This document shows, piece by piece, positions 11,751 to 24,300 of a DNA stretch of 64,000 nt. The stretch comes from Branchiostoma floridae (taxonomy: Eukaryota; Chordata; Leptocardii; Amphioxiformes; Branchiostomatidae): positions 18,214,046-18,278,045 of the forward strand of contig NC_049982.1 in the NCBI RefSeq assembly GCF_000003815.2, given 5' to 3'. A program made the position numbers and the translations under genes. A model generated the notes under the pieces. That model saw only the letters and a program-made list of their open reading frames with translations, did not search any database and was not told where the DNA came from. Numbering within the stretch: position 1 is the stretch's first letter; each line of letters begins with the position of its first letter.

Positions 11751-14282
11751 ATGAATGGTGCAACATCCCAACAACAACAAGGAGGAACCATCTCAAGGGA
11801 CAAGGTACATATTTTAGGATCTAAAGAGGCACTTATAAGTTTAGTGGGTGGGCCGAATATGGGAGGGGCGTGCCTTAGTCTTAGATATTCTTCTCATCGT
11901 GACAGAATGTTGTCATCTGTAACGTTATAACTCTCTGTGTGTTGACTATTTAAATTTTTTGAAATAAAAAAAATCTTAAACCTGAGGCTTTTGAAAAAGA
12001 TACTCTTTCAGACATTGTCATTTCTATCTTTCATAGCCAGTATGTTCAATTTGATTGGTGGCAGCTGTAAGTATTAAACCTTTATGTTTTGTGGTTCTTA
12101 AAGAGCTTGAACCTATGTCATTATTTTATATAAAGCTTATAATACATGTTTGCAAAATCAGGTTTTAAAACGTGGTCTCCACCCCCAAGACTGGAGTGAG
12201 TATGGCCCGGAACACCCCAGGCACCTGATTCCTGCACTCCTCCGACAGTTTTATCACCTGGGATGGGTCACTGGCACTGGAGGGGGGATCAGCATCAAGC
12301 TTGGGTAATTTTTAAAAAAGTAAAATCATGTGTTTTCCCACAGGTATTGTATCATAAATGTACTGTGAAAAAATCCTGGTGAGAACCTTGTAACGTTAAC
12401 CAATTGAAAGACAAATAATATAAACACTGTCTGACTGATGTATATGGTGGCAAAATCTCATGAAGCAACATTTCTTGCTTACTCAGGCCATACAGGTTTA
12501 GTGTGTAATGGTATTCATCTTACCGTTGCTTTTGTTACAGAGATGAAATCTACATTGCACCTTCAGGGGTCCAGAAGGAACGCATACAGGTTGCTTCCTT
12601 TATCCTTCCTTCATGTGTTGTGTTTACTCTTTTAACTAAGCTGCTTACGAACTACTAGTATATGCTACATGTTCTGATTCCTGTAAAAAATGTTAATATA
12701 CACAAATGTATGTATTACATATGTTCTATGCTACAATTACATGTAGTAAATGTTTTGGAATGAATTGACCTGAGTTACAAATTTGTTTCCTTCTCTTAAG
12801 CCTGATGACATGTTTGTATGTAATATGGAGGAAGAGGACATCTCCTGCCCTCTCCCTAGCAAGAACCTGAAGAAGAGCCAGTGTACCCCGCTGTTTATGA
12901 ATGCCTACACAATGAGAGGTACTCACGAGTTCCTCAATCTATAGTAAACCTACAGAATAGTTGGTACTGGAACTATAAGTCTACTTGTTTCTGAGTCTTA
13001 AGTCGAGATTTCGTGTATTGAGCATAATTATTACTTTTGGCATTTTCGTTCACTTTCATCCCATTACCATTATTGTAGGTGCAGGAGCAGTGATCCATAC
13101 CCACTCCAAGGCTGCTGTCATGGTAACACTACTGAACCCTGGGAAGGAGTTCCGGATCACCCATCAAGAGATGATCAAGGGCATTAGAAGGGGAAAGTCA
13201 GGAGGGAACTACAGGTCAGTGTGACATCAGGTTAGGGGCAGAGATAGTTTAGGGTAGGTGGTAGGTGATGGTAGTTGTAGTTGCATAGCATTAGTTGTTA
13301 GAAACAATTTTTAACAGGGACTGAACATCACTGCTGTTTCTCCTTGTATATCTTATACATGTACTTGTATCCCCATCCTCAGGTACTTTGATGAGCTGGT
13401 TGTACCCATAGTGGAGAACACACCTGAAGAGAAAGATCTCAAGGTGAGGCACGCATTGCTGTAACCACTGACTGTTGGTTCAACAGAACTCTGAATACAG
13501 TCCATACAGATTCCATGTAGTAGATCATTTGTTGCTAACCAAGTACAAAACATACCTGCCATCTTATGACATTTCCTTAAGACAATGTCGTACATTGTAT
13601 GGTAGTCATCTTCTACTGCTGGATTGAGTTTTTTAATGAAAAATACTAAATACACTGACTGCACTGGTTTGGTGACCATATGATTTCTGAACAATAGTCA
13701 GATGAAATTTCTCAGACTTCCCATTGTTCTTCATGACAGGAGCGTATGGCTCGTGCCATGGAGGAGTACCCAGAATCCTGTGCGGTATTGGTGCGGAGAC
13801 ATGGGGTGTACGTGTGGGGAGACACGTGGGAGAAGGCAAAGAGCATGTCAGTACTGAGATATCCTGTGTCTTTGCTACCTAGCCATTATAGACTGCAGAT
13901 ACTTTTCACAAACCATGTTATGGGTCTGCAGTCATTTGTGATTGATTCTACTGTCTGCAGTATTGCATAATGGATGCCAAATAACGCTCGGTATTAGCTG
14001 TATGTAATCTCAGATAAACCAAGTCATATGTTTGTTTTTCTAGCAAAACAGTGCGCATATTTTTTAATACAAGCAACAAACAAATTACACAGCACATATG
14101 TAAAACACATGTACATTTGTATATAATGATGATCTTACATGAGCACGAAATGACTTTTGTTTCATGACTTCCCCAGGTGTGAATGTTATGACTACCTGTT
14201 TGACGTTGCTGTACAGATGAGACAGTTTGGCCTGGACCCCGCCCAGAAGCCTGACCCTGCTGTGGAGAAAGGCATTGTTTGA
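11751..14282 (+). CDS. APIP: APIP copy 2: methylthioribulose-1-phosphate dehydratase, catalytic residues intact
   Basis: Eight exons: 11751-11804, 12162-12304, 12541-12589, 12801-12918, 13079-13214, 13383-13443, 13740-13846, 14177-14282. They total 774 nt (257 aa), close to the 242 of human APIP. Exon borders and phases match copy 1 one for one. All key residues are present: Cys110 (KKSQC), zinc ligands His128, His130 and His208, and catalytic Glu152 in THQEM, equivalent to human Glu139. The glycine motif is the canonical TGTGGGIS. It catalyses the dehydration step of methionine salvage in the cytosol. Introns 6 and 7 still align with those of copy 1 (for example TAACCACTGACTGTTGGTTC), so the duplication is fairly recent or has been homogenised. 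This is the copy that keeps the head-to-head position with PDHX and is probably the working enzyme. Confidence 0.95.
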
Positions 14283-15316
14283 ACCACAGGATACATACAT
14301 GGACTTGGTTCTCGCTTCTGCAAATTCTATAAAGTGGAAAGATAGTTTTACTTTTATGATGCTTATATTTGATGTAATTTTTCAAATTCAAAGCTTTAAG
14401 AATGTTAAAATGTGACTTATTTCACCAATGTGCCAGACGTTGTACCTAGTGTTGCCAGGTATTATTTCTACATATATGTCACAAATATTGAGTGAACACA
14501 ACCTACCTGCAGAGGTTGTTGTGCCTCATACAGATCCATTTGTTGTACAGTTTGTTAATATCATCTTGACTTCAATGTGATCAAAGTTAAATAGGGATAG
14601 AGCAATTTTTGATAGCACAATCAAACTTATAGCTCCAATGAGAAATGACATTGTCCTTGTCTTAGATTTCCCTACATTAAGAATAGCTATTCTAAGCAGA
14701 TAAGGCTATATGTGAACTATTTGTTAGTTCATACGTTAGACTTGAGTGATTCAACTGCAGATAAATTGAATGATAAATCTTTGTTACAAGTTGCGGAATT
14801 GTAGATATTGGAAATATTGCAGCACGTTTGTCCTTTGGATGGAATTCCTTTGCATGTGTCAGTGATGAATATGTTGTATCAAAGTTTGGAGATTTTCATC
14901 CAATGTTGATTAAATTAACTGGTCATTTGATCACCCCCTACTAAACAACATGTAACTACTTACTACTTACAGCACCCCACACCATGCCTCTTGATAACAT
15001 CATCATAAAGCTGCAGTTATTTGTAATTATTTCAATGTGCCATAGTTAAGCAGTCATTGCTGGTTAGAAATAAACATCTAAAATTTCTCAGAGGTCTTTA
15101 TTTGCCTTTATTGATATCAGTATTGTGATTACTACACCATGAAGTTATGAATATGCACCCTCGTCACTTCCAGACCTCACAGCAGAAAGATTTCCACTCA
15201 CAGTCGTACAAACTTTAAACTCCTTGATAACATGTCGACATACTGGCTTCATATCATGTCATCCGGGTAGCATCTTTACCTGTTTCGGAATGGTATCTTC
15301 CTCCAGGTCAAAGGTG
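14283..15316. other. Intergenic DNA between APIP copy 2 and IPK
   Basis: About 1 kb of AT-rich sequence between two genes on the same strand. An AATAAA occurs near 15068 and might serve APIP copy 2, though it is about 790 bp from the stop codon. I see no open frame or repeat of note. The right end should hold the IPK promoter; no clear core element was recognised. Confidence 0.5.
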
Positions 15317-18300
15317 ATGGCGGAGGCAGATGCTAGTAAGTTGCCTGCTAGTTGGTTACAACCTTGCAATAGCCAGAGGACATTGCATAGGGATATACAT
15401 CATAACTTAAACACTTCAAGTGGTAGGGATTATGTTTATGTTGCTCGTAGGCCAGACCGACACGTCTGTTGACTGATTGTCTGACCTTTAACATAGGAAT
15501 TGTCACGTCGGATCACGTTGTCAGAAGACATGTCATTTCAGGGCTGGAGGTCCCGAGGATTTTTCACTGTTTGGTGTGTCGATGGTCCACAAATGTTGTC
15601 TGTGTCAATGTACTGATGTTTTGTCAGGTCTGGAGTGTATTGTGAAGTTGGGAGGGAGTGCCGTCACTGACAAGAGCACACTTGAAACACCTCGGCTGGA
15701 CGCCATCAGGGCTGCTGCAGATATCATCTCACAAGTTAGGGGGCGCTGCATTGTCGTCCATGGAGCTGGGTAAGATTCATTCTGGAAATTTAGTTACGTC
15801 TTCCACCGTAACCGATTTTTTTTATTAGATAACTCATGAATTTTATCCTTTTCTTCTTGAGTTATCTAGGCCACTATCGAATTGACAATCCTTCCAAGAC
15901 TATGCCATGGGTTGTTTGTAGTACTTTTAAATTTTACTATATATTAAACCTGCTACCCTAACTGAAGTAACGTTACAAAAGTGTCGCATCATTAGCTTCA
16001 CAACACATATTGTGGCCATGGAATATGATTGCCTTCGCCAAGAAGGTTAACGCTATACGTCATGTATGTTGCCGTTTGTGTGTATGTCTCTTGGTCATCA
16101 AAATAACTCAAGAATGGCTGGATGGATAGGGTGTGACAAAAACTGAAATTAATTAGATGTTGGGTCCCCGAAGGCTTTCAAGGGTAATACAGCAGAATTT
16201 TCTGTTTTGATATCTACGCGTGTTCTATACGTGCTATGGTTATGAATTTTAGGCGGTAGATAGTTCTTGTGCTCGGAAAGAAGTGGACCCTCTAGCAGCT
16301 GATTCGGAACTGCAGGTACGTTTCAAGTGCAAGCTTGAAGCCATGTGAATCATGACGGAATTAATGAATTTTCACGATTTTTGAACTGTACATTAAAAAA
16401 ACTTGCTAAATGACAGGACCTTCATTCTCATTACGCACGTAACTTGGTTCTAGAGGGGTGTAGTGCATTAGTGGTAAATGACGTCATACATATTCAGCTT
16501 GTTCGCATTCACCATGATCCCAGCTCTGCTCATACCTTTGCTAATTGTTTCCGTCTAGTAAACTGTCGTCGCCAATGAAACGGCCATCGCCTTCCTACGA
16601 GTATCAGCATACTCCGTACAAACCGTGGCTTACCAATGTTACCGTGGCGTTTCCTGGCGTTTAGGGCTTGACTTGGCTTTTTGACTATGGACCGAACCGG
16701 AGGTTGTGCGTGTTCGCATTTTTCGATAGAATATTCACCATTTATTAATTGCGATCTTGTCGTGCTTTTGTGATTGAAATATTGCTTTGTATACGTTTTT
16801 GATTTGTTATGAAATGCTCGGATGTGGTATCAGGGAAATTGGGACGATAGTTTACGTGTCGGACACGCGCCACGCTTACTCAGTGACAGATCGTACTCTT
16901 GCGATCACGTGAACACTTGCGTTGGCGGGAGCAACTACCGTGGAATGACTTTTCCAGCGCCCCCATTTCCTGCAAAGGACATCAAAGGAAATATCTAATA
17001 GCTTTTTTGTCCCACTTAGGAACTGTACAATAAATGACACGCCATTTGTGCTTGGCCATTTCCGCTGTTTTATTAGTATGTGTATTCCTATATTGCAGTC
17101 TGTCACATAACTACGATATACACCGCACAGTTGAACAATGTCAATGGCGCAACCCATCAAAAAGCGATACAGGGCGTGCGGCTCTCAATTGCCACACAAA
17201 TAGTCCGGATATATTGTTTACACGTTAATGGAACAACTACGACATCTAGTCCGCAACAAAGGTCATGACTATTGTCTCCTTCAAAAAGAGAGGAAGCAGT
17301 TTTCTTCAACATAATTATCAATTCTGATTCTAACATGCCTTTTCTCTTCTTCTTCGCATGCACAAGATACTCTTTATTTCCCTGTACTAGCGGTTAGATT
17401 AAATGTTGGCGTATCGTTGATTTGCACCTTTTGCCCATGACCATGTGTAAGGTAATCACTTGCGGGATATAACATACACTCAGTCGTGAAACAGCCGGTA
17501 CAGATGAGTGACCAGGTCAAGCGGACTATCCGACCCCCTTTTTACCCACGCCATCAGTTCAACGATCCCCCATCTTGGCATGGAGATGTCAGTGAACCCG
17601 CTGTAAATGTTGTATCTTATTAGCTTTGGAAGCGGTCACACATGTCGCACGATCGTCGTACGATCACAAACTGATGAGGGGATTCTTTAATAGGATAATC
17701 ATGCATGTGTCGCACAAAATTCAGCAGTCATGTTTCGAGCAAAGCTGTCCGATACGGTTGGTTCTGTCACCGTCTGCTTGAAAGCTTCTACGACACCAAA
17801 ATCGCACGACGACCTATGACGATGTGACCGTGCCGTTAGTTGTTACAGCAGGATGTTAGATTTGCCACAACAACTCATGGTATACCCACGATGAATGGGA
17901 AATTTCGTAGCTTGTTAAGGTATCCTTAACTTCGGAATGCGCAAACCCGATGATAGGTAGCTTAGTCCAGGCTTGGTGACTCATGGCACAGTACTAAAGA
18001 TAAGCCGATTCTTTTGCTTTCTGGCCAAAAATGGAATAATGATGTTCAATCCATCCTTTTTGTTGTGTGGCACCCCGGTACTTACCGAGCAACATGATTA
18101 TGACGAAGTAGCTATTTTTGCAGTATCCATTTACTTTTGTAGGTCCAGATCGTTTCCCTAGCGCTTTTTTCTTGAAAGCCAATGGTCGGTCTTTTCAGAG
18201 TTTACTAGCTAGCCTGGTAACATTGTAGTTACAGATGTACTTTGCCGGACTTTACCGGATGTACTTTACCGGACCACCACAGGATCGATGTTCTAGGATG

Positions 18301-21300
18301 GTACCAGGCTATGAGATAGATACAGTACATCTGTAAGTGTACTGTTTTGGAAACATGGCCTGCAATAACCTCTGTCTAGAAACTGAGCCCCCTTGAGGTC
18401 ATTCAAGGCATGTGCCCCCGGCTACGCAGAAATATCTTCATTAAATTGGAATTTTTCGTTCTAAATCGGGTTGTCCTCCCTTTAAATATGGTCCATCGGT
18501 GGACTATTCCATAACATACCAGACGAATTCCTCTCGAGGACTATTTTCAGGCTTCGACCACGTCTCTTCGATCCTGTATCCTACGTTTGAAACAGTCCTG
18601 ATGTTATCTGTACTTTCGTCTGTATCTCTTGGCACGCGGTGCTGAACATCACAATGTTCCTCCACTGTGTGATGTTCGAGTATGTCCCTGCTTTCCGTTC
18701 CTATTGGCCCTACACATTATGGTACCTCCAGTTATACATGAAGGCATGCTTCAACATAAAGCGGTCATTCTTGCTTCAAGGCATCACCTCGATACATAAA
18801 GAAACGTGATGAAGAGTTTTAAAACATGTAGAAATGCCTGGTAGTGTAAAAGCTTTTCTGATGGTAATGATCTAAGTTCGGTGTTATGCACCAAACCCTA
18901 AGCGTACCAAAGCATGTCTTTGCTGAGCTAAATTGTCTAAATTGATGAGACCTTTGGCTGCTTTTCAATATTTGCTGCGATTTGGCAGAGCAGGTTACGT
19001 TTCAGCGCTTAACTTTATTGTTCTCTGTATTCTTTTTTTTTTTATCTTCGTTTTTCTATGTTCTCAATCTTTTAGAGAAACTCGCGATCGGTACCATGAC
19101 GACGTACGGTCGGTACCATGACAACGGCAGTAATCAAGTCGATGACGTCGGATTTTCGACGTGATTTCTGTGCCGGTTTTGGACTTCTGACTTTTGTTAT
19201 TCTTACAAAAATGACAGGACGTTCCATAAACCGTAAATGAGGACTTACTGCCTGCTCAAACCAAAAATGTCAGCGTATGAAGTTTTTACGGACACTTTGT
19301 TGCATTAGCAGGCGCCAAAGATCCTCAAAATGGCACAGGAACTGGCAATGTTGTATCAACTTAAAACATCGCGTAAAAATTTGTCCCAATAAATGTTACA
19401 TCGGGACAAAAACAGTGGTTTAGTTTGTAAGCCAGTGTTCTAGTCATGAATACTTGATTCTTTTGATGTTCAGGACGTAAGGCCACATCTTAGCGCGGCA
19501 TTGACAGCACGACTTCACTCTGATTGGCCGGATGAAAAACCGTCTACCATTGGTCAGCACCGCGTCCTTGACAACCGACAGCTGTGCGCACGTGCTGAGG
19601 TCACCAGAACCGCTGGATTGATGTGGATTCCATCTGAAAATGATCAAAACGAAAGTTGTAAGTTTCATGCACAATTCACAATGCCTTCCCTCTGAACTGA
19701 CTGAAGAGTTGAAAAAATATATGTAGCTCGGATCGCTTTTCATTTCACCATCAAAGATCATTCTATGGATGGCCATGGGTCTCAAGACTCAAGACAAGTC
19801 CTGGCTCAAGTCAAGACGCGGCGACGCATGTTCGCGAAAATGAATAAATGAACTTAATTGCTCGACACTAGTTGTACTATGTATGATAACAATTACAAAG
19901 AAATCAAAACAACAATACGCCTTTAAGTAAAGATAGAGTAATATTAACAGAATGACACGGTGTACATTCTTTCTGTTATAGAACCGTGTCTCTTTTATGA
20001 AGCGCTACAATGAAGCCCTATGTAGTCGGAGAATGACATATGTGAAATGTTTATTAGGACATGCATTTAATCATGTCATTATGGTTAAATGCTACAGCTA
20101 GCTGGCAGTTAAGTCAGTAAGTTTCTCTGATCATCCGCTCACCTGCACGGCAGCCCCTCGCTGAGACACGTGACCTCGTGGATCTTCTGCTCGTAGATCT
20201 TGCCCATGAACACCACACACCTGACGATCTCCAGCGGCTGGCCCGTGTGCGGGTCCCGCTCCTCCACAAACCGCGAGGCCGGCCGCTGGACGGACGGGCA
20301 CCCAGACGAGCCCTCCCCGAACCCCAGCCCGAAGGAGCTGCGCCGCGTCTTGAAGGGCTTCAGGGACCGTTTCGGTTTGAAGTACGGCCGGAAGCGACGC
20401 AGCAGTCTCCCCTTAAAATCCACGGCGCAGTCTTCCACGTCGTCAGTGGTGAACTGCTTGAATCCGGTAGAGGTGGAGGCGAGGGCTAATGTCAGTAGGG
20501 CAGACATCACCACCTGGGAGAGAAACGGAGGCATCGTCAGTTCACGTGACGCAATGAAGGAGCGGTTGTTCTTGTGCATAGAAAAAAATCTCTACACGAG
20601 AAACTTCTCTACAGCTGATCTTAAAGGGGTGAACTTTTCTCACAACGTGGGCGGTTGAATCACAGACGGTGGCTACATAGTATAAGTCAAGGTCGATTTA
20701 TTGTTTTCCTCTTCCCTCACAAGGGACACTTTAATCTAGAAGACCTAAACATGAGTTATATGACAAGGGCGTATTGTGGTCCCCCGGGAAGAAATATGCT
20801 CCTTTCAAGGCTTGAGAGTTTCCAGTTAACGAGAGGGCACAGATATGGTAGCATAAGTCAAATTACCGGAGCAGCCCGCAATATTGTCAAAGGCTCCAGT
20901 CAAATGGACAAAATTGGTGTTTTACCCCCTGGGAAGACTGCTGCGTAGCTAGTGGTTCTCTTAGCTGAGAAGAACATGTTTTGGTTGGGATGGATTAGCT
21001 CTATAATATATTGATTTTTAAAAGTCTTTGTCGTGAAGAGAAAGGAGAGATTAGGCATTATTCCACAACTTCTCGGACCGCCCACGTGGAAATATTCTGT
21101 TTTATTTGCTGCGTATTTCTATACAGGTCGAGCGTTCATTGAAACACGTCGGAGATTATGATGGAAAAGGCATCGCCGAACCTATGCAATAACGCCCCCA
21201 CATATCATAACTCCTTCTGCTGGACTTCAACGCCTACCCAAAACTGGTTAGGGGATGTTGCAAATACAAGGATTAAATGAAGGCGATTACGTTACCCATT

Positions 21301-24300
21301 GTAAAACATGGCTTCCTGATGTTCTGAAGAGACAAGTGTGTATCATTGGTCAAGGATTAAGTGCACCGATATTGTAAACGCCCAGAGGCACTTTCAGCGT
21401 TTGACAAATCGCCCACACTGCCCGGGAGGTATAATTTGACAAGTGTCGCTATGAACGCTGATTTCTTTTTACCACGTAGGCCCATCATACAAACGCCAAA
21501 CAGATATGTCTTTACAAGCTTGTAAGGAACATGACTTGATGATAACTTCATGAACAACTGAGCCTGGAGTTTAGTGTGGAGGAGATATTTATGACTCCTG
21601 CTAATACTTGTTCGTGCTCTTCGGTTGTCCATCAGGAGCATAGTTGGAATGGAATGTACTTTAATGCATAATGCAACTTGCACAGTTGTTACATGTTACA
21701 ACTGAAGTAATTTGATTCTTGTCACCAAGCGACTTCATACATCTGCAATGAAAGTTTTTATCAACATGTTTGCAGGACTGGAAAAAAGAACTTATATGTG
21801 CAGGGACACTGATGTATGTTAGCCTGCTTGTATTCCAATACAGCGCCGGGTACACCCTGTAAACCACTGGGATACAAAACATGTTTTGAGTCGCACACTG
21901 TGTCCTTTATGTTTCAACTTCACTAAAATGTGCCCCATCATTCCCGGGTCGGTGCCTCGTCCAGGGCGTCCATTGGCGCATGGACCCCACAAGGGGAGGG
22001 GACCGCTTTCATCTTAGCGATCAGTAATAAGTTTGTCCTGATGAGGTGAAAGCGCGTATAATGAATGCAGGAACGTGGCTTTCACCAAGTAAAAGAAAAT
22101 CTGTGAAGGGTAGACTTTGTAAAAATTTCATGGGAAGTCCCAAAGTGTCACGTATCCGAAGAAATTACAGTGCCGTTTAAGATAAATCATCCGAGTCGTC
22201 GCTGTGGACCTTTCTGATGTAGATCGTCCTTGAAACAAAACTAGGAAACACCTTGTAGTGAATGACTTGTCACCAAAGACTCTACAACAACCCAACATTC
22301 CCCTCAAAGCGGATGTCTCTAGGAATTTGCGCCAACTTTGTGAATTTGTGCCAATATCCCCTTGCGGTCACACTGCGGCGCGTTTGCGAATTATTCTCCA
22401 AGCAGAGGTTACGATCTACGAGATAGAAGTGGCCAAGATAATGTTACGACTGCCTCGGTATCCTCTCTGTGAAGGAGGGCAGCCATAAGAAATGCGACAT
22501 TTTGCGAATTTTTGATTAAAGAAAAGGATTGCACTTTCGAGAAATTGGGTCACGTTGCGAGTGTCTGTCACAATTTGCGCAGTCCAGTGAAATACTTTAT
22601 TTTCAACACGTGCGATGACTCCTTCTCAATGAATGATAGAGACGAGGCATCTCTACAATGTGATCACTCTTATCAGCTACTACATCATCCCCACCGGCGC
22701 CCTGGCCTTGTTTGGTTTCTAGCTTCGTGTATTTTTCCATTGACAAAACGTGCGTGGTCTATAGGGACCGTTCCATACCAGGGGCATTAACCACCGTGCT
22801 CCAGCCTAATATAGATATCATGTACCACCTCTCCTTAGTTAAGACTGTTAAATGTGGGAGGGAGTGCCACAATATCTCACAATACCGGTACCAGAGACGC
22901 AAGTCTTAGATATTGTGATAGTAGTTAATAGTGATATAAATTTCTTATTTATTTATTTTAACAGACCCACAATTAATAAGTTTACCATTAATTGCTGTTG
23001 ACTGGTTCGTCCACTAACGTAAAAACAGTATTTGCTATTGTTTAAGCATACACATTTAATGAATTTGGTATTTTCTTATGTATATGAGGCGCGTAATATG
23101 AACTCATTAAAACAGCTGGAAGGCATTGTGGGGTTTTGAATGTTGCGTATACATGCCGCTTTGATTATAGCTTGAATCGTCTTTTGCAAAGGCGATTTTC
23201 CATTTGTTCCAACGGCTTTTGTACTGGATAGGTATAAACTATTTCTATTACGTATGTGGCGAAGTGATCTTGTTGCGTAATAATAATCCGTTGTTTATGA
23301 ACAGCATGTTTTCGTAGTTGGGTTACCAATACCATTTGGACCATGTTTCCAATGTTTACCATCATTACCAATGATTCAAGCCTCTGTTTTCAATTGATTC
23401 CCCTCACTCTTCATAGACGAGTTTTGCTTCCCTACTCCACCAATCCACTTGTTTCTTATGTGTAGGAAGGTCTACAGTTGAGTAGCATGTGGAGATGTAG
23501 TATATAGTTCAAGGTAACGCTTTGTCCGCACCATCTTGTGTGCTGCACCCACAAATACTTTATGGCCAAAGAAAATAAAGTATCGGGTGATGCATGCACA
23601 TGTACACATATTATTTTTAGAAATGGCTTACTTTAGATTATAACATCATTGGTTTGCGATTTTGAAACTGCCATTGCCCATATCGTGTGCAGCAAGCAAT
23701 AACATGTTAGGCAACAGGAGCACTTGGGAACCAATTTTACACCTTGAGTATTGGATGACGACTTACAGCTAAATTAGGAGCTAGAACTAGGGGCTGGCAA
23801 AACAACGGGCTAGTTAGATACTATAAAATTGACATATGGTCAAAGTTGTTCACTTACCGTTTTCAGTCCGTAGATTTCCATTTTTCTCGTTCTCAGATAC
23901 TACGGTGAGCACTGAAATTCGTCTTACTATTCCAAAACGTCCAACACACGGCACGAGGCGCTGTTTCAGTCTGTGGACTTCTGCCTCAATCTAAAGCACG
24001 AGTTGGAGCGGCAGGGCAGGGCAAGTGCCGTCTGCAGCTTCCCTAGCAACGCTGTTCAGTGGACTGGCAACTGAGGACCCTCGCTGCCAGGTTATCCGCT
24101 ATAACTAGCTTCCGCAACAGGAAGTGACGTTGCCTGGGGATGTTCCCTCCTTTTCAAACAACCAATCAGGCGCGCCTATTCTGATTCAACCTTCATGTTC
24201 ATGACTTCAGGGGTACTGAGGGGTACTGTCAGTCACCACCTGTCACGTGATCAGCAGACGGCTGCACCTGTTGTGTTGACTCACTTGTAACGTAAAAAGG

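Noticed and set aside
18226-18305. Small MITE with AGCCTGGTAAC ends
   Set aside because: The inverted ends are short and imperfect, and no target duplication or second copy was seen; mentioned only as a possibility.
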